Part shown: piece after piece, positions 1-7,439 of the stretch | Layout of the letters: every line of letters starts with the position of its first letter | Numbering within the stretch: the first letter of the stretch is position 1 | Origin: Crossiella sp. S99.2 | GTDB taxonomy: Bacteria > Actinomycetota > Actinomycetes > Mycobacteriales > Pseudonocardiaceae | DNA: 64,000 nucleotides | Assembly: GCF_023094165.1 (NCBI RefSeq) | Contig: NZ_JALMDK010000023.1 | Span: forward strand, 35,519-99,518 | Direction of reading: 5' to 3' | Made by a program: the position numbers and the translations under genes | Notes under the pieces: model-generated | The model's database searches: none | What the model saw: only the letters and a program-made list of their open reading frames with translations | What the model was told of the DNA's origin: nothing

Positions 1-125
1 TGGGCCAGTTCCTCGCGGCGCAGGCCGGGGACGCGGCGGCGGTCGCCGTAGTCGGCGAGACCGGCGGCGGCCGGGGTGAGGCGGGCGCGGCGGGATCGCA
101 GGAACTCGCCCAAAACCGTGTCCAT
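1..125 (-). CDS. XRE-family helix-turn-helix regulator (N-terminal fragment)
   Basis: The minus strand reads from an ATG at 125 to the window edge without a stop and gives 41 residues beginning MDTVLGEFLRSRRARLTP, followed by VPGLRREELA. That opening is typical of the actinobacterial MmyB-like XRE regulators, which have an N-terminal HTH and a C-terminal ligand-binding domain; the rest lies outside the window. It is divergent from the SDR gene at 212 with 86 bp between them, an arrangement in which such regulators usually control their neighbour. The family call rests only on the N-terminus. No operator was recognised in the gap. Confidence 0.75.
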   Translation of the reverse strand, partial: MDTVLGEFLRSRRARLTPAAAGLADYGDRRRVPGLRREELA

Positions 126-211
126 GGCTCCAGCATGCGCGAGTTCGCCGCGGATTTCCTGCACCTGACAGGGGCAGGCAACCGGGCAGGGCTGCGGGCA
201 CGATCGGCGGC

Positions 212-805
212 ATGGTGAACGTGCTGGTGATCGGCGGGTCCGGGACGATCGGGTCCGCGGTGGTGCGGGTGTTGCGGGAGCGCGGGCACACGGTGTTGAG
301 CGCCTCCCGGTCGGGTGAACTCGCGGTGGACATCGAGCGGCCGGAGTCGGTGGCGGCGGTGCTCGCCGGGGTGCCGGAGCTGGACGCGGTGGTGTGCTGT
401 GCGGCCAGTGGCGGGCTGACCATGGTGGACGCGGGCAGTGACACCGAGTTCACCCGGGGGTTGGACGGGAAGTTGCTCGGACAGGTGCGGTTGCTGCGTA
501 GCGCAATCCCCCGGTTGCGGGACGGCGGATCGGTCACGCTGACCGGGGGCACGTTCGTGGAACCGTTGCCGGGGGCCAGTTTCGGCGCGCTGGTCAATGC
601 CGGGCTGGCGGCGTTCGTGGCCGCGGCGGCACTGGAGTTGCCGCGTGGGTTGCGGGTGAACCTGGTGGCGCCAGGATGGGTGCGGGAAACCCTGGGGTCG
701 GCCACGGATGGAGTGCCCGCGGCGGAGGTGGCGCTGGCCTACGCGCGGGCGGTGGAGGAGGGCGGACTCACCGGGGGCACATTAGTTGTCGCCCGGCAAA
801 CGTAG
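212..805 (+). CDS. Short-chain dehydrogenase/reductase family protein, atypical active site
   Basis: 197 residues, shorter than classical SDRs (about 250). The N-terminus has a Rossmann nucleotide motif (GGSGTIGSAV), and an acidic residue follows the second strand (AVDIE). The region that normally carries YxxxK reads ASFGALVNAG, so the catalytic Tyr and Lys are Phe and Asn; the following helix (AAALELPRGLRVNLVAPGW) is normal for the fold. It may therefore bind NAD(P) without classical SDR chemistry, like several short atypical SDRs. It is divergent from an XRE regulator and ends 15 bp before the STAS gene, so the two may be co-transcribed. Substrate unknown. Confidence 0.85.
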   Translation: MVNVLVIGGSGTIGSAVVRVLRERGHTVLSASRSGELAVDIERPESVAAVLAGVPELDAVVCCAASGGLTMVDAGSDTEFTRGLDGKLLGQVRLLRSAIPRLRDGGSVTLTGGTFVEPLPGASFGALVNAGLAAFVAAAALELPRGLRVNLVAPGWVRETLGSATDGVPAAEVALAYARAVEEGGLTGGTLVVARQT

Positions 806-820
806 GGCTACGGTAGAACG

Positions 821-1198
821 GTGATTCCAGCGACGCACGAACCGGGCGAGCCGCAGCACAGTCAGCAGATGCTGGAGTTGTCGACCCGCTCCGCAGGCGA
901 CGCCCTGGTGCTGACCGCGGTCGGCGAGATCGACCTGCTGACCGTGGACGCACTGCGCACGGCCCTGCACGACCAGCTCACCGCCGCCCCACCCTTGCTG
1001 GTCCTGGACCTGGGCGGGGTGTCCTTCCTGGCCTCCTGCGGACTGGCCGCGCTGGTGGAATTCGAACGGGCCGCGACCGAGAAGTCGGTGAAACTGCGGC
1101 TGGTGTCCACCGCGCGCTCGGTCACCCGCCCCCTGGAGGCCACCGGCCTGCTACGCACCTTCGAGCTGTTCGACGACGTCCAGTCAGCCCTGCCCTGA
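821..1198 (+). CDS. STAS-domain anti-sigma factor antagonist
   Basis: 125 residues, one STAS domain. The core LVLDLGGVSFLASCGLAAL matches the SpoIIAA/RsbV loop, where the usual D-S-S/T-G-L is A-S-C-G-L. The phosphorylatable Ser (about residue 72) is kept but the preceding Asp is Ala. Proteins of this family bind an anti-sigma kinase and release a sigma factor when unphosphorylated. The GTG start follows the SDR stop by 15 bp with only a weak ribosome site; an ATG at 869 would remove a non-conserved N-terminus. No anti-sigma kinase or sigma factor lies nearby, so the partner is unknown. Confidence 0.85.
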   Translation: MIPATHEPGEPQHSQQMLELSTRSAGDALVLTAVGEIDLLTVDALRTALHDQLTAAPPLLVLDLGGVSFLASCGLAALVEFERAATEKSVKLRLVSTARSVTRPLEATGLLRTFELFDDVQSALP

Positions 1199-1216
1199 CC
1201 GCGTGCTCCGCCCTCT

Positions 1217-1323
1217 CGTACCACTTGGGCCAACTGGTACGCCCACTTCGGCCAAACCGGCGTACCAGTTGGGCCAACTCGCCGTCCATAACGGCCAACA
1301 CACCGTCGACAACGGCCAACACG
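1217..1323. repeat. Dispersed intergenic repeat, copy 1 (TTGGCCAA-type units)
   Basis: About 107 bp made of 18-25 bp units, each built around TTGGGCCAA/GGCCAAC with CGTAC or CGCC spacers. It fills the space between the convergent STAS and binding-protein genes. Its reverse complement aligns closely with copy 2 at 36318-36420. See also 44318-44380 and 62041-62130. No T-tract hairpin typical of an intrinsic terminator was seen. Confidence 0.8.
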
Positions 1324-1334
1324 GTGTGGGTGGG

Positions 1335-2678
1335 TCAGTGCTTGCTGCGGCCTACTTTGGCTGCCCAGGGGTGGTTCAGGTAGGACGGGCCGGTGGGGGC
1401 GCCGGTGATCCGGTGGTTGAGGTAGAGCGTGTTCGGTAGCTGGACCAGCGGGATCCAGCGGGTCCAGGCCGGGTCTGCCAGGGTGGGGGCGCCGGTGACC
1501 AGGGTCAGGTCGGCGCGGCCTTCGCCGATCCGGGCGGGCAGGCCGATCCGGGCGCAGGCGGCGAGCACCTCGTGCGCGACCGCGGTCGCCTCCAGGCCGC
1601 TGCCGGCCTGGAGGACCAGGTCCTGGCGCAGTGGTTCGGCCTCGGCGACGAGCTGGCGGGCCTGGTCCAGCGCGGAGCGTGGCAGCTGGGGGCTGGCGCC
1701 GGCGGCCAGGATGGTGCCCTCGGCATCGCTGTCGGCAGCGGGTGGTTCGGTGGGCTGGACCAGGCCGGCGTAGGCGGCGCGGGCGATGGCCTCGCGGTCC
1801 AGGGCCAGGGACAGCGCCCGGCTCAACCGCGGGTCGGCCAGGGCGCCGCCAGGGCGCGGGTCCAGTGCGGCCAGGGTGTCGCCCTGGCCGAAGTAGACCC
1901 GGCCGGTGATGCTGCGGGTCAGCCGGACCATCGCGGTGGGGCTGGCCAGGTAGCTGCCCTCGATCGAGGAGTCCAGCAGGCCGTTGATCAGCGCGGGGCC
2001 GTCGGCGAAGGTGAACCGGACCGAACCGGCCCTGGCCCGTTCGGCCTGGTTCCAGTAGCCGTCGAAGCGGGTGAGCAGGATGTGCGAGCCGGGAACCCAT
2101 TCGGCCAGCCGGAACGGGCCACTGCAACCGTCCGATGTGGACGGTGCACCGGCGGCGAGGGATCGCAGGCTGGCCACTACACCGGCGTTGCCCGCCAGGG
2201 CGTGGGCGAGCAGCGGATCGGGCTGGCGCAGCCGCAGGGTGACTTCCAGGGGCCCGGTCGCGCTGATGCTGGCCACCTTGTCGAAGCGGTGCGCCTGGGC
2301 GCCGCCGAGGCCGCGGTCGGCCGAACGGCGCAGGCTGGCGACCGCGTCCGCGGCGGTCAGCCGGCGGCCGTCGTGGAAAAGGATGCCGTCGCGCAGCCGG
2401 TAGATCAGGGTCAGCGGGTCCGGGGTGGCGATCTCGGTGGCCAGTCCGGGCAGCCGTTCGCACAGGTTCGCGGTGACGGTGTCCTCTGGCGGTTCGCCGC
2501 CGCGCAGCCAGTCCAGTGACCGGGGTTCGCGCCGGATGGCCCAGCTGAATCCGGCGATGTCCCCGGCCGCGGCCGGGGTCTCGGTGGAGTAGCGCAACTG
2601 CACCAGTCCCGGTGTGACCGCCCCGCAGCCGGCCAGCAGCACGCCGAGCAGGGCGAGCGCGACCGGGCGGAAAGTCAT
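1335..2678 (-). CDS. Extracellular solute-binding lipoprotein, family 5 (peptide/nickel type)
   Basis: 447 residues. The N-terminus MTFRPVALALLGVLLAGC is a lipoprotein signal with the lipid-modified Cys at 18. SBP_bac_5 features follow: FSWAIRREPRSLDWL near the start, LTLIYRLRDGILFHDGRRLTA (drug/peptide-binding fold motif), and SRALSLALDREAIARAAY. The ATG at 2678 is chosen because it starts the signal peptide; the open frame upstream has no homology. It is on the same strand as and 101 bp downstream of the siderophore ATPase gene, but no peptide permease genes adjoin, so it is an orphan receptor here. A second family-5 lipoprotein is encoded at 59846-61351 with its full transporter. Ligand unknown. 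Confidence 0.85.
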   Translation of the reverse strand: MTFRPVALALLGVLLAGCGAVTPGLVQLRYSTETPAAAGDIAGFSWAIRREPRSLDWLRGGEPPEDTVTANLCERLPGLATEIATPDPLTLIYRLRDGILFHDGRRLTAADAVASLRRSADRGLGGAQAHRFDKVASISATGPLEVTLRLRQPDPLLAHALAGNAGVVASLRSLAAGAPSTSDGCSGPFRLAEWVPGSHILLTRFDGYWNQAERARAGSVRFTFADGPALINGLLDSSIEGSYLASPTAMVRLTRSITGRVYFGQGDTLAALDPRPGGALADPRLSRALSLALDREAIARAAYAGLVQPTEPPAADSDAEGTILAAGASPQLPRSALDQARQLVAEAEPLRQDLVLQAGSGLEATAVAHEVLAACARIGLPARIGEGRADLTLVTGAPTLADPAWTRWIPLVQLPNTLYLNHRITGAPTGPSYLNHPWAAKVGRSKH

Positions 2679-2779
2679 GGCCCGATGCTGACAAAACCGC
2701 TGCCACTGCGGCAAGCCCTGTGGCTGTGGTCTTTCGGACCAAATCCTTCGGGACCGAATGATCTCCGGTCCACAGTGGA

Positions 2780-3610
2780 TCAGCCGGCGGCGGCCACCGG
2801 GGTCTGCTCGCGGACCCGGCGGGCGGGCACCACCAGCGGGGTGCCGGTCTCCGGGCACGGGATGACCCGGCAGGCCAGCCCGAACACCTCCCGCACCAGC
2901 TCGGCGGTGACGATCTCCCTGGGGTCGCCCTGGGCCACGATCCGGCCGCCGCGCATGGCGATCAGGTGGGTGGCGTAGCGGCAGGCGTGGTTGAGGTCGT
3001 GCAGCACCGCGACCAGGGTGTGTCCGCGCTGCTCGTGCAGGTCGGCGCACAGGTCGAGCACCTCGACCTGGTGCGCGATGTCCAGGAAGGTGGTCGGCTC
3101 GTCCAGCAGCAGGATCGGGGTCTGCTGGGCCAGCACCATGGCCAGCCAGACCCGCTGCCGCTGCCCGCCGGAGAGTTCGTCCACGAACCGCTCGGCCAGC
3201 TCGTCCACGCCGGTCAGCGCCAGTGCCTCGGCCACCGCGGCCTCGTCCTCGGTGGACCACTGGCGCAGCAGCCGCTGGTGCGGGTACCGGCCGCGGGCGA
3301 CCAGGTCGGCCACGGTGATCCCGCTGGGCGCGATGGAGGTCTGCGGCAGCAGGCCGAGCCGCCGGGCGACCTCCTTGGCCGGGTAGGAGGAGATCGCCGC
3401 GCCGTCCAGCACCACCGCGCCTGCCTTGGGCTTGAGGATCCGGGACAGCGCCTTGAGCAGGGTGGACTTGCCGCAGGCGTTCGGGCCGACGATCACGGTG
3501 AAGGATCCGTCCGGGATCCGCACGCCCAGTCCCTCGGCCACGATCCGGGCCTCGTAGGCCAGCGTCAGGTCCTCGGCGTGCAGCCGGGGCTCGCTGTGTT
3601 CCACCGCCAT
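2780..3610 (-). CDS. Iron-siderophore ABC transporter ATPase (FepC/FecE type)
   Basis: 276 residues with a complete nucleotide-binding domain: Walker A GPNACGKST, signature LSGGQRQR, Walker B ILLLDEP, and the switch His in VLHDLN. The LLPQ Q-loop context and the DLVARGRYPH stretch are characteristic of the FepC/FhuC/FecE group that powers ferric-siderophore uptake. It is the last gene of the importer set: its start lies 4 bp after the stop of the second permease gene. It should energise the two FecCD permeases and take ferri-siderophore from the FecB-type lipoproteins at 28.1-30.3 kb. The IdeR-like box before the permease genes predicts iron repression. Confidence 0.95.
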   Translation of the reverse strand: MAVEHSEPRLHAEDLTLAYEARIVAEGLGVRIPDGSFTVIVGPNACGKSTLLKALSRILKPKAGAVVLDGAAISSYPAKEVARRLGLLPQTSIAPSGITVADLVARGRYPHQRLLRQWSTEDEAAVAEALALTGVDELAERFVDELSGGQRQRVWLAMVLAQQTPILLLDEPTTFLDIAHQVEVLDLCADLHEQRGHTLVAVLHDLNHACRYATHLIAMRGGRIVAQGDPREIVTAELVREVFGLACRVIPCPETGTPLVVPARRVREQTPVAAAG

Positions 3611-3614
3611 CGAT

Positions 3615-4667
3615 CTACCTTCCTCGCCATTCGGTGGCCAGCAGCCAGGCGAGGTAGATCCCGCCGACCGCCGCCGTCATGACCCCGACCGGCACCGCGA
3701 CCGGGGAGAAGAGCCGTTGTGCCGCGAAGTCGCTGAGTGAGACCACGAACGCGCCCATCAGCGCGGTGGGCACCAGCACCGGGGAGGCGGCCCTGGTGAG
3801 CCGCCGGGCCAACTGGGGGGCCATCAGCGCGACGAAGGCGACCGGTCCGGCCGAGGCCACCGCGACCGCGGCCAGCGCCACGCTGGTGACCATGAGCACG
3901 GCCCGGCTGCGCTGCACCGGCACGCCGAGCGCGCTGGCCGCCTCATCGCCCATCTCCAGCAGCGCGAGCCGCCGGGCCATGGTGAAGGCCAGTGGCAGCA
4001 GCAGGACCAGTGCGATGCCGACTGGCAGCACGTGTTCCCAGCCGCGGGAGTTGAGGCTGCCGGTGAGCCAGGCCTGGGCGATGGTGGCATCGCGCAGGTC
4101 GGCCCGGCTGATCAGGTAGGAGTTGACCGCGATCAGGATCGCGTTCACCCCGACGCCGACCAGCACCAGCCGGGAGCCGTGCACGCCCCTGGTGAAGGCC
4201 AGCAGGTACATGGCCAGCGCGGTGAGCAGGCCGCCCGCGATGGCCCCGAAGGCCAGCTGGGCCGCGCTCGCGCCTGCGATGATCATCAGGATGCCGCCGG
4301 TGGCCGCGCCGGTGGTGAAGCCGATGAAGTCGGGGCTGCCCAACGGGTTGCGGGCCAGGCTCTGCATGAGCGCGCCGCTGACCGCCAGCGCGGCGCCGAT
4401 GAGCAGGCCGGTGAGCCAGCGCGGCAGCCGGAACTCGGTGATCACGTACTGGGCGGCCCGGCCGCCCTCGCCGGCCAGCGCGGAGAGCACCTGGCCGACG
4501 GTGAGTTCGTACTCGCCGATGGTCAGGGTGAACGCGCCGATGACCAGGATGGCCAGCACCAGGCCGAGCACCACGGCGGCGGTGCGGCCGTGCAGGCGCA
4601 GCGAGAAGTGGCCGCCGCGGCTGCGCAGCACGCGGGACGGGCGGGGCTTGGCTGCCAGGTCGGTCAT
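3615..4667 (-). CDS. FecCD-family siderophore ABC permease, second subunit
   Basis: 350 residues, strongly hydrophobic, about ten membrane segments. FecCD hallmarks are LPRWLTGLLIGAALAVSGAL with NPLGSPDFIGF near the N-terminal third, and GPVAFVALMAPQLARRL before the C-terminal helices (the cytoplasmic coupling loop for the ATPase). The ATG at 4667 overlaps the stop of the preceding permease (ATGA), indicating translational coupling. With the 4664-5692 product it would form the heterodimeric membrane channel for ferri-siderophore. Confidence 0.95.
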   Translation of the reverse strand: MTDLAAKPRPSRVLRSRGGHFSLRLHGRTAAVVLGLVLAILVIGAFTLTIGEYELTVGQVLSALAGEGGRAAQYVITEFRLPRWLTGLLIGAALAVSGALMQSLARNPLGSPDFIGFTTGAATGGILMIIAGASAAQLAFGAIAGGLLTALAMYLLAFTRGVHGSRLVLVGVGVNAILIAVNSYLISRADLRDATIAQAWLTGSLNSRGWEHVLPVGIALVLLLPLAFTMARRLALLEMGDEAASALGVPVQRSRAVLMVTSVALAAVAVASAGPVAFVALMAPQLARRLTRAASPVLVPTALMGAFVVSLSDFAAQRLFSPVAVPVGVMTAAVGGIYLAWLLATEWRGR

Positions 4668-5692
4668 GCCGCCACCAGCTTCCGGCGGCGCACCAGCAGG
4701 ATGAACACGGGCGCGCCGAGGAACGCGGTGACCACGCCGACCTCCAGTTCGCCCGGTGCGAGCAGGATCCGGCCGAGGATGTCGGCGGCCAGCAGCAGCA
4801 CCGGGGCCAGCACCATCGAGTAGGGCAGCAGCCAGCGCTGGTCGGGGCCGGTGAAGCCGCGGACCATGTGCGGCACGGCCAGTCCGACGAAGCCGATCGG
4901 CCCGGCGGCGGCGGTGGCCGCGCCGCAAAGCAGGGTGATCGCGATCGCGCCCAGCGCGCGGGTGCGGCCGATGTTGGCGCCCAGCGCCCGGCCGGCTTCC
5001 TCGCCGAGGGCGACCGCGTTGAGCGAGCGGGCCAGCAGCAGGGCCAGCACGATCCCGGCGAGCAGGAACGGGGCCAGTTCGATGACGGTGGACATCTTGC
5101 GCCCGGCCAGCGCGCCGACCACCCAGTAGCGGAACTGGTCGAAGGTCTTGTTGTCCAGCAGCACGATGGTGGAGATGAACGCGCTCAGCGCCGCGCTGAT
5201 CGCCACCCCGGCCAGCACCAGGCGTTCGGGGGTGGCGGCCCGCCGTCCGGCCGAGCCGAGCAGGAACACCAGCACCGCGGCGGCCGCGGCCCCGGCGAAG
5301 GCGAACCAGACGTAGCCGCCCGCCGCGCCGACGCCGAACCAGCCGATGCCGATCACCACCGCCGCGGAGGCGCCCAGGTTGACGCCGAGCAGGCCGGGGT
5401 CGGCCAGCGGGTTGCGGGTCAGCGCCTGCATGAGCGCGCCGGCCAGCCCGAGAGCCGCACCGACGCCGAGCCCGAGCAGGGTGCGCGGGATGCGCAGGTC
5501 GTGGATGACCAGGGACTCGGTGGAGTCCGACGGCGACCAGAGCGCCTGCCAGACCTCGGACAGCGGGATGCTCCGCGCACCGATGGCGATGCTGAGCAGG
5601 CACACCAGCACCAGCACCCCGACGGCGCCGAGCAGCCCGGCCCCTCGGGTGGCGCTACCGGCCGAGATCACCCTGTCCCCCTTCTGCCCCAT
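4664..5692 (-). CDS. FecCD-family siderophore ABC permease, first subunit
   Basis: 342 residues with the FecCD pattern: RIPRTLLGLGVGAALGLAGA, MQALTRNPLADPGLLGVN, and GPIGFVGLAVPHMVRGF near the C-terminal third. It is the first gene of the importer set and overlaps the next permease by 4 bp. Its ATG lies about 12 bp from an IdeR-like box (5704-5722), which points to its own iron-regulated promoter although the salicylate ligase gene is only 120 bp upstream on the same strand. A GTG inside the first ten codons is an alternative start. Confidence 0.95.
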   Translation of the reverse strand: MGQKGDRVISAGSATRGAGLLGAVGVLVLVCLLSIAIGARSIPLSEVWQALWSPSDSTESLVIHDLRIPRTLLGLGVGAALGLAGALMQALTRNPLADPGLLGVNLGASAAVVIGIGWFGVGAAGGYVWFAFAGAAAAAVLVFLLGSAGRRAATPERLVLAGVAISAALSAFISTIVLLDNKTFDQFRYWVVGALAGRKMSTVIELAPFLLAGIVLALLLARSLNAVALGEEAGRALGANIGRTRALGAIAITLLCGAATAAAGPIGFVGLAVPHMVRGFTGPDQRWLLPYSMVLAPVLLLAADILGRILLAPGELEVGVVTAFLGAPVFILLVRRRKLVAA

Positions 5693-5703
5693 GACGGTTC
5701 AAC

Positions 5704-5722
5704 TAAGGCGAGGCTAACTAAA
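5704..5722 (-). promoter_or_regulatory. IdeR/DtxR-like iron box upstream of the importer genes
   Basis: The minus strand reads TTTAGTTAGCCTCGCCTTA, 14 of 19 positions matching the DtxR/IdeR consensus TTAGGTTAGCCTAACCTAA. It lies just upstream of the first permease start. Confidence 0.7.
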
Positions 5723-5812
5723 GGGGTTCAATGGCTCAATGACGGGGGTCACCCGAGCGGTTGCGGTCCGGTGTCGATCAGAACACGGTGCGTGACGACC
5801 GGCTCCGGCTGG

Positions 5813-7432
5813 TCAGGGCTTCGCCAGCCGGGCCGCCACCTCGCGCTTGTCGATCTTGCCCACCGCGGTGCGCGGCAGATCCCCGGTCAGCTCCAGCAGG
5901 TCTGGGAGCTTGTACTGGGCCAGGCCGCGGGCGGTGAGGAAGGTCTTCAGCTCGCGCAGCGCGGGGGCCTCGCCCTCGGGCACGATGACCGCGCAGACGC
6001 GTTCGCCGAGCATGTCGTCGGGCACCGGGATCACCGCGACCTGGCGGATGCCGGGGTGCGCGAGGAGGTGCTCTTCGAGTTCCTCGGCCGAGACGTTCTC
6101 GCCGCCGCGGTTGATGACCTCCTTGACCCGGCCGGTGACCACGAGGTGGCCGCTGGGCAGCTGGCGGACCAGGTCGCCGCTGCGGTAGTAGCCGTCCGGG
6201 GTGATCGCGGTCTCGTTGTGCTTGGCGGCGCGGTAATAGCCGCGGATCGTGTACGGGCCGCGGACCAGGAGTTCGCCGGTCTCCCCCGCCGGGACGTCGT
6301 TGCCGTCGGCGTCGACCACGCGCAGTTCGTCGTCGGCGGAGAGCGGGCGGCCCTGGCTGATGGCCACGATCTCCTCGTCATCGTCCGCGCGGGTGTAGTT
6401 GAGCAGGCCCTCGGCCATGCCGAAGACCTGTTGCAGCCGGCAGCCGAGCTGGCCGGGCAGCGCGCGGGCGGGTTCGGCGGCGAGTTTGGCGCCGCCGACC
6501 TGGAGCAGGCGCAGCGAGGACAGGTCGCCGTCCTCCCATTCGGTGGCCTGGCCCCAGAGCATGGCCAGCGGCGGCACCAGCGCGGTGACGGTGGCCCCGG
6601 CCCGCTCGATCAGCGGGAAAGCGTTGTCGGGACTGGGATCGGAGAGGAAGACCGCGCTGCCGCCCACGCCCAGGATGCCCAGCACGCCGGGACAGGCCAG
6701 CGGGAAGTTGTGCGCCACCGGCAGTGCGACCAGGTAGACGTCGTCCTGGGTGAGTTCGCAGACCTCGGCGCTGGCACGCGCGTTGTAGGCGTAGTCGTTG
6801 TGAGTCCTGGGAATCAGCTTGGGCAGACCGGTGGTGCCACCGGAGACCAGCAGCACCGCCACGTCGGCCGGGTTCACCTCGGGCAGCGCCACCGGGTCGG
6901 CGTCCACTGTGGACAGTGCGGTGCCGAGGTCGCCGGGATCGCCGAGCACCAGCACGTGCCGGACCGACTGGACCCGGGCGGTGACCTCGCGGGCCAGTTC
7001 GCGGTAGTCGAAGCCGCCGAAGGTGTCCGGGATGACGTAGGCGACCGCCTCGGACAGCTCGGCCAGGTGGCCGATCTCGTGCGAGCGGTGCGCGGGCAGG
7101 GTCAGCGCGGGCACCGCGCCCACCCGGAGCAGGGCGAAGAGCAGCACCACGAACTCGGCCACGTTGGGCAGCTGGACCACCACCCGATCCCCTTGGCGGA
7201 CACCGAGTTCGAGCAGTCCGGCGGCCATCCGGTCGGCGGCGGCGTCGAGCTGGGCGTAGCTGATCCGCCGGTCGCCGTCCACCAGCGCGGTGCGGTCGCC
7301 GTGCTGGAAAGCCCAGTCGCGCAGGAGTTCCCCGATCGGGACGTCCTGCCAGTGCCCCGCCTCGCGGTAGCGCGCGGCGTACTCGTCCGGCCACGGCACA
7401 AAACCGTCCATTGTGGACTGATTCTCGATCAT
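5813..7432 (-). CDS. Salicylate-AMP ligase (aryl adenylation enzyme of the siderophore pathway)
   Basis: 539 residues, the length of stand-alone aryl-AMP ligases (DhbE, YbtE, MbtA). It activates an aryl acid with ATP and transfers it to the ArCP of NRPS1. Visible motifs: SGGTTGLPKLIPRTHNDY (A3), AHNFPLACPG (A4), GMAEGLLNYTR (A5), YYRSGDLVR (A7), RGGENVSAEE (A8) and PRTAVGKIDKRE (A10 with the catalytic Lys). In DhbE numbering, Asn235 is kept, position 240 is Cys, and position 337 is Leu. The published DhbE work associates Ser/Val there with 2,3-dihydroxybenzoate and Cys/Leu with salicylate. It starts 7 bp after the NRPS1 stop, so the two are one operon. The ATG at 7432 is used; a GTG one codon earlier is possible. 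Confidence 0.93.
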   Translation of the reverse strand: MIENQSTMDGFVPWPDEYAARYREAGHWQDVPIGELLRDWAFQHGDRTALVDGDRRISYAQLDAAADRMAAGLLELGVRQGDRVVVQLPNVAEFVVLLFALLRVGAVPALTLPAHRSHEIGHLAELSEAVAYVIPDTFGGFDYRELAREVTARVQSVRHVLVLGDPGDLGTALSTVDADPVALPEVNPADVAVLLVSGGTTGLPKLIPRTHNDYAYNARASAEVCELTQDDVYLVALPVAHNFPLACPGVLGILGVGGSAVFLSDPSPDNAFPLIERAGATVTALVPPLAMLWGQATEWEDGDLSSLRLLQVGGAKLAAEPARALPGQLGCRLQQVFGMAEGLLNYTRADDDEEIVAISQGRPLSADDELRVVDADGNDVPAGETGELLVRGPYTIRGYYRAAKHNETAITPDGYYRSGDLVRQLPSGHLVVTGRVKEVINRGGENVSAEELEEHLLAHPGIRQVAVIPVPDDMLGERVCAVIVPEGEAPALRELKTFLTARGLAQYKLPDLLELTGDLPRTAVGKIDKREVAARLAKP

Positions 7433-7439
7433 CACGCCC

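Noticed and set aside
862..2742. A 626-codon minus-strand frame across the STAS gene and the binding protein
   Set aside because: Arg/Pro-rich shadow of two genes that have clear domains in other frames.
5813..7432. 2,3-dihydroxybenzoate as the starter acid
   Set aside because: The ligase has Cys/Leu at the discriminating positions, the synthase is MbtI-type, and no EntA/EntB-like genes are in the window.
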